DNA of 64,000 nt. It comes from Candidatus Andeanibacterium colombiense. Lineage in GTDB: Bacteria > Pseudomonadota > Alphaproteobacteria > Sphingomonadales > Sphingomonadaceae. The position numbers were made by a program, and so were the translations under genes. How positions within the stretch are numbered: the stretch's first letter is position 1; each line of letters begins with the position of its first letter. Where the stretch lies: contig CP119316.1 in NCBI GenBank assembly GCA_029202985.1, positions 248,001 through 312,000 on the forward strand, in the 5' to 3' direction. Of the stretch, positions 58,429 to 64,000 are shown one piece after another. The notes under the pieces are model-generated. The model made no database searches, was not told the DNA's origin, and saw nothing but the letters and a program-made list of their open reading frames with translations.

Positions 58429-59772
58429 ATGAGCATCGAACTCAAGATGCCCGCGCTTTCGCCCACGATGGAAGAGGGTACGCTCTCGAAGTGGCTGGTC
58501 AAGGAAGGCGACGAGGTCAAATCGGGCGACATTCTCGCCGAGATCGAGACCGACAAGGCGACGATGGAATTCGAAGCGGTAGATGAAGGCAAGATCGGCA
58601 AGATCCTGGTCGCCGAAGGCACCGAGGGCGTGAAGGTCGGCACGGTGATCGCGGTGATCGGCGCTGACGGCGAGGCGGTTTCCGCTCCGGCCCCGACGCC
58701 TGCTCCGGCTGCTGCCGAAGCGCCCGCTGCCAAGGCCGAAAAGCCGGTCGCCAAGCCCGCCGCCGATCCGGAAATTCCGGCCGGGACCAACATGATCACC
58801 GTCACGGTCCGCGAAGCCTTGCGCGACGCAATGGCCGAGGAAATGCGCCGCGACGACCGCGTGTTCGTGATGGGCGAGGAAGTCGCCGAATATCAGGGCG
58901 CCTATAAGGTCACCCAGGGCCTGCTCGAGGAATTCGGGCCGAAGCGCGTGATCGATACGCCGATCACCGAATATGGCTTTGCCGGGATCGGCACCGGCGC
59001 CGCGATGGGCGGCCTGCGCCCGGTGGTCGAATTCATGACCTTCAACTTCGCGATGCAGGCGATCGACCACATCATCAACTCGGCCGCGAAGACCAACTAC
59101 ATGTCGGGCGGCCAGATGCGCTGCCCGATCGTGTTCCGCGGACCCAACGGCGCGGCCAGCCGCGTCGGCGCGCAGCACAGCCAGAACTACGGCCCGTGGT
59201 ATGCCAGCGTCCCCGGCCTGATCGTGATCGCGCCCTATGACGCGTCGGATGCCAAGGGCCTGCTCAAGGCCGCGATCCGCAGCGACGATCCGGTGGTGTT
59301 CCTCGAAAACGAGCTGGTTTACGGCCGCCACTTCGAATTGGCCCAGCTCGACGATCACGTGTTGCCGATCGGCAAGGCGCGGATCGTGCGCGAGGGCAGC
59401 GACGTGACGATCGTATCCTATTCGATCGGCGTCGGGCTCGCGCTCGAAGCCGCCGAAACGCTCGCGGGCGAGGGCATCGACGCCGAAGTGATCGACCTGC
59501 GCACGCTGCGTCCGCTCGATACCGAGACGGTGCTGAAGAGCCTCGCGAAGACCAACCGCGTGGTGGTGGCCGAAGAAGGCTGGCCGCAGTGCTCGATCGC
59601 GTCGGAAATCGTCGCCGTGTGCATGGACCAAGGCTTCGACGATCTCGACGCTCCGGTCGTCCGCGTGTGCAACGAAGACGTTCCGCTGCCCTATGCCGCG
59701 AACCTCGAAAAGATGGCGCTGATCGACGCGGCGCGGATCGTCGAGGCGGTGAAGAAGGTTACCTATCGCTAA
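58429..59772 (+). CDS. pdhB: Pyruvate dehydrogenase E1 component, beta subunit with lipoyl domain
   Basis: A 447-residue E1-beta. It has an N-terminal lipoyl domain (MPALSPTMEEGTLSKWLVKEGDEVKSGDILAEIETDKATMEFEAV; lipoyl Lys at about residue 43), an Ala/Pro linker, and the E1-beta domain (TVREALRDAMAEEMRRDDRVFVMGEEVAEYQGAYKVTQGLLEEFGPKRVIDTPITEYGFAGIGTGAAMGGLRPVVEFMTFNF). The fused lipoyl domain is an alphaproteobacterial trait. It is one base from pdhA. The E2 gene does not follow; a repeat and the next gene do. Confidence 0.97.
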   Translation: MSIELKMPALSPTMEEGTLSKWLVKEGDEVKSGDILAEIETDKATMEFEAVDEGKIGKILVAEGTEGVKVGTVIAVIGADGEAVSAPAPTPAPAAAEAPAAKAEKPVAKPAADPEIPAGTNMITVTVREALRDAMAEEMRRDDRVFVMGEEVAEYQGAYKVTQGLLEEFGPKRVIDTPITEYGFAGIGTGAAMGGLRPVVEFMTFNFAMQAIDHIINSAAKTNYMSGGQMRCPIVFRGPNGAASRVGAQHSQNYGPWYASVPGLIVIAPYDASDAKGLLKAAIRSDDPVVFLENELVYGRHFELAQLDDHVLPIGKARIVREGSDVTIVSYSIGVGLALEAAETLAGEGIDAEVIDLRTLRPLDTETVLKSLAKTNRVVVAEEGWPQCSIASEIVAVCMDQGFDDLDAPVVRVCNEDVPLPYAANLEKMALIDAARIVEAVKKVTYR

Positions 59773-59779
59773 GCTGAGC

Positions 59780-59845
59780 CCCCGCGCAGGCGGGGGTCTC
59801 AGGCAGCTTTGCGCTTCTTTGCCTGAGGTCCCCGCCTGCGCGGGG
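59780..59845. repeat. 25-bp inverted repeat element, copy 1
   Basis: A GC-rich arm at 59780-59804 (beginning CCCCGCGCAGGCGGGG and ending CTCAGGC) is mirrored by 59821-59845 with two mismatches. Each arm itself contains a C-rich/G-rich palindrome. A second copy with the same arms (T in place of C in the palindrome) is at 60985-61051. The two bracket the phytoene-synthase-like and EF-hand genes. The right arm ends 10 bases before the TTG start of the next gene. Confidence 0.85.
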
Positions 59846-59855
59846 ACTCGGGGAG

Positions 59856-60488
59856 TTGAATAAACTGATCGACTCCCTTGCCTTGCCCCAGCGCCTCGCG
59901 CTCGCTTACGCGCCCAAATCGGCGCGGCCGGCGACGCTGGCATTGTTCGCGCTCGACGCGCGCCTGGCGCAGGCGGTGCGTCAGGCGTCGGAGCCGATCA
60001 TGGCGCAGATGCGGCTCGCGTGGTGGCGCGATCAGTTCGGGCTGGCGGCGAACAGGCGCGAGCGTTCGGACGAATTGATCCGCGCGCTCGATCTTTTCGC
60101 GGGCGAGGAGGGCGCCTTGATCGGCCTGGTCGATGGCTGGGAAAGCCTGCTGGCGGACGAACTCGACGCCGAGGGTTTCGCGCTCGGACGGGCGCGGGCC
60201 TTTGCCGCGCTCGCCCGCAGATTGCATCTGCCCGACGAACCGGCGGCGGCTGCCGGGCGGCGCTTCGCGCTGGCCGATCTCGCCGCCAATCTCGCCGATG
60301 CGGAGGAGCAGCGCGCGGTGCTCGGGCTGGCGGGCGGGGGCGGGCGCATCGCGCTGCCGCGGGAATTGCGCAGCCTCGCGGTGCTCGATGGGCTCGCGCG
60401 GCGCAGCCTCGCGCGGGGCGGGGCGCCTTTGCTCGACGGCCCCGCCGCGATGCTCGGCGCAATCCGCTTGGGCCTCGCCGGGCGTTAG
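59856..60488 (+). CDS. Phytoene/squalene-synthase-like protein (NDUFAF6-like)
   Basis: A 210-residue helical protein starting at TTG 59856, directly after GGGAG. The N-terminal stretch RLALAYAPKSARPATLALFALDARLAQAVRQASEPIMAQMRLAWWRDQFG is typical of the trans-isoprenyl synthase (phytoene/squalene synthase) fold, but neither Asp-rich DxxxD motif of active enzymes is present. Mitochondrial NDUFAF6 belongs to the same non-catalytic branch and is needed for complex I assembly. A similar role is an inference. The first in-frame ATG is not until residue 49, so the TTG start, whose Shine-Dalgarno-like GGGAG is unusually close, is uncertain. Confidence 0.75.
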   Translation: MNKLIDSLALPQRLALAYAPKSARPATLALFALDARLAQAVRQASEPIMAQMRLAWWRDQFGLAANRRERSDELIRALDLFAGEEGALIGLVDGWESLLADELDAEGFALGRARAFAALARRLHLPDEPAAAAGRRFALADLAANLADAEEQRAVLGLAGGGGRIALPRELRSLAVLDGLARRSLARGGAPLLDGPAAMLGAIRLGLAGR

Positions 60489-60518
60489 ACTATCCTGCGC
60501 CGGAGCGGGGGATTGCGC

Positions 60519-60974
60519 ATGAATCGTTTGCTGTTGGGAGCTCTCGGGCTGCTCGCCTTCGCGGCGGTCGGCCTGTTCTGGTGGCAGGGCCGCGCCGAGG
60601 TCGAACGCGGCGCACCGCCGCCGGTCGCCGCGGGCCCGGCGAAGAGTGATGCGCTGCCGCTGGCCGATGCCGCCGGGCTCAAGGGTCCGGCCCCGCCCGA
60701 GGCGACCGAACTCGACCAGGAACAGCAGCGCTTCGCTCGCTACGACCGCAACCGTGACTGGAAGATCTCGCGCAACGAGATGCTCGGCACCCGCGCCGAC
60801 GGCTTTCGCAAACTCGACAAGGACGGCAACAATTTGCTGACCTTCGAGGAATGGGCGGTCGCGACCGTCGACCGCTTCGACGATGCCGATGCGAACAAGG
60901 ACGGTTGGCTCAGCCAGCGCGAATTCGCGACCACCAAACCACCGCCGGTAAAGAAGCCGAAGTGCAAGTGCTGA
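60519..60974 (+). CDS. EF-hand calcium-binding protein, membrane-anchored
   Basis: A 151-residue protein with an N-terminal hydrophobic anchor or signal (LLLGALGLLAFAAVGLFWW, residues 4-22). Three EF-hand-like loops follow: DRNRDWKISRNE, DKDGNNLLTFEE and DANKDGWLSQRE, each with the spacing of Ca-binding residues D-x-[DN]-x-[DN]-x-x. It ends in a Lys/Pro/Cys-rich tail (PPPVKKPKCKC). The soluble part would lie in the periplasm. Start ATG 60519 with GGAGCGGGG upstream; a TTG at 60513 would only add two residues. Confidence 0.85.
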   Translation: MNRLLLGALGLLAFAAVGLFWWQGRAEVERGAPPPVAAGPAKSDALPLADAAGLKGPAPPEATELDQEQQRFARYDRNRDWKISRNEMLGTRADGFRKLDKDGNNLLTFEEWAVATVDRFDDADANKDGWLSQREFATTKPPPVKKPKCKC

Positions 60975-60984
60975 GCTGACTTGC

Positions 60985-61051
60985 CCCCGCGTAGGCGGGG
61001 ACGCCAGGCCGACAAGGCGCTGGGACGCCTGAGGTCCCCGCCTACGCGGGG
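60985..61051. repeat. 25-bp inverted repeat element, copy 2
   Basis: Arms at 60985-61009 and 61027-61051 are reverse complements apart from a few bases (CCCCGCGTAGGCGGGG in the left arm, CCCCGCCTACGCGGGG in the right). The right arm carries the CTA that, on the minus strand, is the TAG stop of trmFO, so the last residues of TrmFO (RVPA) are encoded by this repeat. Related to copy 1 at 59780-59845. Confidence 0.85.
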
Positions 61052-62391
61052 ACGCGGTCCAGGGTTGCCAGCCATTCCCCGAAATCTTCCTTCGCACGGC
61101 TGGTGTAGGCTTCCTTGCGGGACTTCTTCTTCACATCGTGGAGCGGCGGGAACAGGCCGAAATTGACGTTCATCGGCTGGTAGTGCTCGGCCTCCGCGTC
61201 GCCGGTGATATGCGCGAGCAGCGCGCCCATCGCCGAGGTGCGGGGCGGGGCGGTCCATTCCTCGCCGGCCAGTTCGGTCGCCGCCATCATCCCGACCAGC
61301 AGGCCGACCGCGCTGCTCTCGACATAGCCTTCGCAGCCGGTGATCTGCCCGGCGAAGCGGATATGGCCCGCGTCCTTCAGCCGCAATTGCCGGTCGAGCA
61401 GGATCGGCGAATTGAGGAAAGTGTTGCGGTGCAGCCCGCCGAGCCGCGCGAATTCGGCATTCTGAAGCCCGGGAATGGTGCGGAACAGGCGCACCTGCTC
61501 GGCATGCTTCAGCTTGGTCTGGAACCCGACCATGTTCCACAGCGTGCCGAGCTTGTTGTCCTGCCGCAGCTGGACCACCGCATAGGGCCACCGCCCATTC
61601 GGAAATTCCGGCGAAGCGGTATGCGGATTGTCGAGCCCGACCGGCTTCATCGGGCCATAGCGCAAGGTGTCGATCCCGCGCTCGGCCATCACCTCGATCG
61701 GCATGCAGCCGTCGAAATAGGGGGTGTTCGCCTCCCATTCGCGGAACTCGCCCTTCTTGCCATCGAGCAGGCCCTGATGGAACGCGAGATACTGCTCCTT
61801 GTCCATCGGACAATTCACGTAATCCTTGCCACCCTTATCCCACCGCGCGGCCATCCAGCAGATGTCCATGTCGATGCTGTCGTGGTGAACGATCGGCGCG
61901 ATCGCGTCGAAGAACGCGAGGCTGTCGGCGCCGGTCGCCTTGCCGATGCTCTCGGCGAGCGATGCGGCGGTCAGTGGCCCGGTCGCGACAATCGTCATCC
62001 CGGCTTGCGGAAGGGTATCGATCCGCTCGCGCACGATGTGCAAATTCGGCAGCGCGGAGAGCGCCTGCTCGACCTCGCCGGAGAACAACTCGCGGTCGAC
62101 CGCCATCGCGCTCCCGGCCGGAACCCGGGCCTTCTCGCCCGCCCGCATCACCAGCGAATCCAGCCGCCGCATCTCGTGATGTAGCAGGCCGACCGCGTTC
62201 ATCGTGTCGTCGTCGGAGCGGAAGCTGTTGGAGCAGACCAGTTCGGCGAGCTGGTCGGTCTGGTGCGCGGGGCTGCGCTCTCCGGTTCCGCGCATTTCGG
62301 AAAGCCGCACCGTGAAGCCGCGCCGGGCGAGCTGCCAGGCGGCTTCGCTTCCGGCCAGCCCGCCGCCGATAATATGTACGTCATAAGTCAT
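61042..62391 (-). CDS. trmFO: Methylenetetrahydrofolate-tRNA-(uracil-5-)-methyltransferase
   Basis: TrmFO makes ribothymidine-54 in tRNA with methylene-THF and FADH2. The 449-residue protein starts with the FAD motif VHIIGGGLAGSEAAWQLARRG and shows TDQLAELVCSNSFRSDD, SAMAVDRELFSGEV, DICWMAARWDKGGKDYVNCPMDKEQYLAFH and the C-terminal GYVESSAVGLLVGMMAATEL and HITGDAEAEHYQPMNVNFGLFPPL. Start ATG 62391. The C terminus runs into the palindromic repeat, so it may be slightly altered. Divergent from the YhhN family gene. Confidence 0.96.
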   Translation of the reverse strand: MTYDVHIIGGGLAGSEAAWQLARRGFTVRLSEMRGTGERSPAHQTDQLAELVCSNSFRSDDDTMNAVGLLHHEMRRLDSLVMRAGEKARVPAGSAMAVDRELFSGEVEQALSALPNLHIVRERIDTLPQAGMTIVATGPLTAASLAESIGKATGADSLAFFDAIAPIVHHDSIDMDICWMAARWDKGGKDYVNCPMDKEQYLAFHQGLLDGKKGEFREWEANTPYFDGCMPIEVMAERGIDTLRYGPMKPVGLDNPHTASPEFPNGRWPYAVVQLRQDNKLGTLWNMVGFQTKLKHAEQVRLFRTIPGLQNAEFARLGGLHRNTFLNSPILLDRQLRLKDAGHIRFAGQITGCEGYVESSAVGLLVGMMAATELAGEEWTAPPRTSAMGALLAHITGDAEAEHYQPMNVNFGLFPPLHDVKKKSRKEAYTSRAKEDFGEWLATLDRVPA

Positions 62392-62443
62392 GCGCGCGCC
62401 CTACGCCTTGCACTCGGCCAAGTTCAAGGCCAAGCGTGCGCTC

Positions 62444-63124
62444 ATGTCCCGCCATGCGCTTTCGGAGAAACGGCCCTTCCTGCTCGCGAGCATCGCGGCG
62501 GCGGTGGCTTACTTCTTCCTGCGCGATGCCGAATTCCCCGAAATTGTCGCGGTGCTGGTCAAGGGCGCGGCGGTCGCGCTGCTCGCGGCCTATGCGTGGC
62601 AGCGCCATTCGGCGCCCGACGTCAAGACCATTGCCTGGGTGCTCGGGATCGGGGCGCTCGGCGATATCGCGGTCGAATACGATCAGGAGATCGGCGGGCT
62701 GCTGTTCTTCCTCGGCCACCTGATCGCCATTTCGCTCTACTGGCGCCATCGCCGCGCGGCGCCGACCCAGACGCAGAAGGCGGCCGCGGTGGCGCTGCTG
62801 ATCCTGACCCCGGCGATCGCCTACCTGCTTCCCGCCGACCGCGCCGAGGCCCAGTCGGTCGCGCTCTATGCGCTGGTGCTGGGAGGCATGGCGGCAAGTG
62901 CCTGGGCAAGCGATTTCCCGCGCTACCGCGTCGGTGTGGGAGCCCTGCTGTTCGTGGTTTCGGACCTGCTGATCTTCGCCGGGATGGGCCCGCTGGCCGC
63001 GAGCCCGCTGCCGCACTGGCTGGTCTGGCCGATCTATTACACCGGCCAGTTCCTGATCTGCATCGGCGTGATGCAGAGCCTGCGCAAACGCGACCCGGAG
63101 CTGCGAATCGTCAGCAGCCGCTGA
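62444..63124 (+). CDS. YhhN/lysoplasmalogenase family membrane protein
   Basis: A 226-residue protein with about eight hydrophobic helices from ATG 62444 (MSRHALSEKRPFLLASIAAAVAYFFL). The family features are the central acidic segment IGALGDIAVEYDQEIGGLLFFLGHLIAISLYW, with the conserved D/E and H in the membrane, and the C-terminal PHWLVWPIYYTGQFLICIG. TMEM86-type relatives hydrolyse the vinyl ether of lysoplasmalogen; the bacterial role is not clear. A longer frame from ATG 62390 overlaps the trmFO start and has a poor N terminus. Confidence 0.85.
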   Translation: MSRHALSEKRPFLLASIAAAVAYFFLRDAEFPEIVAVLVKGAAVALLAAYAWQRHSAPDVKTIAWVLGIGALGDIAVEYDQEIGGLLFFLGHLIAISLYWRHRRAAPTQTQKAAAVALLILTPAIAYLLPADRAEAQSVALYALVLGGMAASAWASDFPRYRVGVGALLFVVSDLLIFAGMGPLAASPLPHWLVWPIYYTGQFLICIGVMQSLRKRDPELRIVSSR

Positions 63125-63128
63125 CGGA

Positions 63129-63911
63129 TCAGGCCATCGCCCGCACGGCATAGGCTTTCATCGCGGCGGTCAGCCAATCCGTGAACCCGGCGCCGCGCCG
63201 GTCCATGTTGGTTCGGAAATCCGGGTGATCGAGATAGAGATCGGCCACGCCGGCATAGGCCTGGGGCGGGCAAGCATGGCCCCACATCTCCGCGATGCAG
63301 GCGCGGTGGCGTTCCAGCAGCGGTTCGTTCGCAGGGTTTTCAGACCCCATGCCAGCCGCGAAGGCTTCGGCAAAGGCCGTAAACACCGCTTCGGCTTCGG
63401 CCCGCTGCGCCGCCATCCAGTCCTTGCCCAGCGCGGCGACCCTGGCTTTGCCATTCTCGATCCGGTCGCGCATGTCGCCGCCGTAACGGTCGATCAGCCA
63501 GGCTTCGTATTCTGCCTGCTTCTCGGGAGAGAAGCCCTTGTAGAGTTCCTCGTCTTCCATCGTGCCCGCGCCGTTCAGCTCGGCAATCGTGCGGTCGATC
63601 GTCTCGAGCAGGTAGCGGGAACGTTCGACCCGTTCGGCCAGGATCGCGCGGTGCTCCGAGAGTATCTCCACCCGGTCGCGCCCTTCATGCGCGAGCAGCT
63701 TCGCGATCTCCTGCAGCGGCACACCCAGTTCGCGGTGGAACAGGATGTCCTGCAGCCGTAGCAATTCCTCGCGCCCGTAATAGCGATAGCGGTTCTCGCC
63801 GATGAACGCCGGCCGCAGCAGCCCGATCTCGTCGTAATGATGCAGCGCGCGCACCGAGACCCCGGAGAGCCTGGCGAGCTGCTTCACTGTATAGATGGCG
63901 GGCTTGCCCAT
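63129..63911 (-). CDS. MerR-family regulator with TipAS-like domain
   Basis: A 260-residue regulator. The N-terminal winged helix reads YTVKQLARLSGVSVRALHHYDEIGLLRPAFIGENRYRYYGREELLRLQDILFHRELGVPLQEI, then a dimerisation helix. The C-terminal part from about residue 115 (EELYKGFSPEKQAEYEAWLIDRYG; NEPLLERHRACIAEMWGHACPPQAYAGVADLYLDHPDFRTNMDRRGAGFTDWLTAAM) is a TipAS-type antibiotic-binding domain. Such proteins respond to thiopeptides or other lipophilic compounds. Start ATG 63911 has AAGGA upstream. Convergent with the YhhN gene. Confidence 0.92.
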   Translation of the reverse strand: MGKPAIYTVKQLARLSGVSVRALHHYDEIGLLRPAFIGENRYRYYGREELLRLQDILFHRELGVPLQEIAKLLAHEGRDRVEILSEHRAILAERVERSRYLLETIDRTIAELNGAGTMEDEELYKGFSPEKQAEYEAWLIDRYGGDMRDRIENGKARVAALGKDWMAAQRAEAEAVFTAFAEAFAAGMGSENPANEPLLERHRACIAEMWGHACPPQAYAGVADLYLDHPDFRTNMDRRGAGFTDWLTAAMKAYAVRAMA

Positions 63912-63936
63912 GGTCGTCGTCCTTCCGCGAGGACAG

Positions 63937-63967
63937 CAAATAGTCCCTCACGCCGCGTGAGGGTCAA
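63937..63967 (-). promoter_or_regulatory. MerR-type promoter with 19-bp spacer and inverted repeat
   Basis: On the minus strand TTGACC (-35, 63967 to 63962) and TATTTG (-10, 63942 to 63937) are 19 bases apart, which is the unusually long spacer of MerR-controlled promoters. The spacer is filled by the perfect 9-bp inverted repeat CCCTCACGC-G-GCGTGAGGG (63945-63963). It lies directly upstream of the TipAS-type MerR gene, so the regulator very likely controls itself. Confidence 0.8.
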
Positions 63968-64000
63968 GCCGATAATGCGTCAGCCGGCGACCGGGAGCCG
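63968..64000. other. Window end
   Basis: Thirty-three bases remain after the MerR promoter. Nothing can be assigned. Confidence 0.3.

Noticed and set aside
1..64000. CRISPR array, prophage or insertion sequence
   Set aside because: No spaced direct repeats of 20-40 bases, no phage structural genes and no transposase were found; the repeats seen are palindromic intergenic elements.

Overview
The window looks like chromosomal DNA from a Sphingomonadales alphaproteobacterium (Novosphingobium, Sphingomonas or a relative). The evidence is high GC, a nuo operon followed by birA-coaX-rnj-DUF1467, a pyruvate dehydrogenase E1 beta with a fused lipoyl domain, an alphaproteobacterial GTTC-N7-GTTC LexA operator, a very large TonB-dependent receptor, and frequent TTG/GTG starts with ATGA or TGATG stop-start overlaps. 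The genus is inferred from gene content, not from a marker gene. There is no prophage, IS element, CRISPR array or rRNA. One tRNA-Arg (CCU) is present.

Layout. 1-18.8 kb (+): the complex I operon from the 3' end of nuoC to nuoN, carrying five non-nuo genes between nuoD and nuoG (three are small membrane proteins, one of only 47 codons), then birA, coaX, rnj and a DUF1467 gene. 18.8-26.5 kb: a signalling and polarity-like block. A large TipN-like coiled-coil membrane protein (-) is divergent from a row of + genes: a degenerate HPt domain, a nucleotidyltransferase-like membrane protein, an unknown helical protein, a histidine kinase whose H-box lacks the histidine, and a long coiled-coil protein. 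A perfect TTAA-N7-TTAA CtrA-type site sits in the divergent promoter. 26.6-32.4 kb: gltA and gltX (-), comEC (+) and lexA (-) with an SOS box. 32.4-40.9 kb (-): one long apparent transcription unit ppiD-like, trpE, a phosphodiester glycosidase-like lipoprotein, trpG, trpD, trpC, moaC, moeA. 41.1-44.1 kb (+): tpiA, secG, pyrG. 44.1-47.2 kb: a small heat-shock protein with a probable RpoH promoter and ROSE-type leader, glutaredoxin, nitrilase, DUF1178 protein, tRNA-Arg.

47.2-56.5 kb is the accessory-looking part: an MDR oxidoreductase, a 1073-residue TonB-dependent receptor, a regulator with two MarR-like domains in one chain, a small exported protein, an SDR and an aldo-keto reductase. Short GTGTCAC/GTTACAC inverted repeats lie in the two large intergenic gaps. 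56.8-63.9 kb: ftsB, pdhA, pdhB, a phytoene/squalene-synthase-like protein resembling the complex I assembly factor NDUFAF6, an EF-hand protein, trmFO, a YhhN/lysoplasmalogenase family gene and a TipAS-type MerR regulator with a 19-bp-spacer promoter.

Three families of intergenic inverted repeats occur: an 85-bp element in two copies in opposite orientation, a 27-bp perfect inverted repeat in one copy, and a pair of 25-bp inverted-repeat elements whose copies bracket a two-gene block and supply the stop codon of trmFO. The most unusual content is the 18.8-26.5 kb block, where two adjacent phosphorelay-type proteins both lack the phospho-accepting histidine and a CtrA-type site is present. No clearly new defence or mobile system was found.
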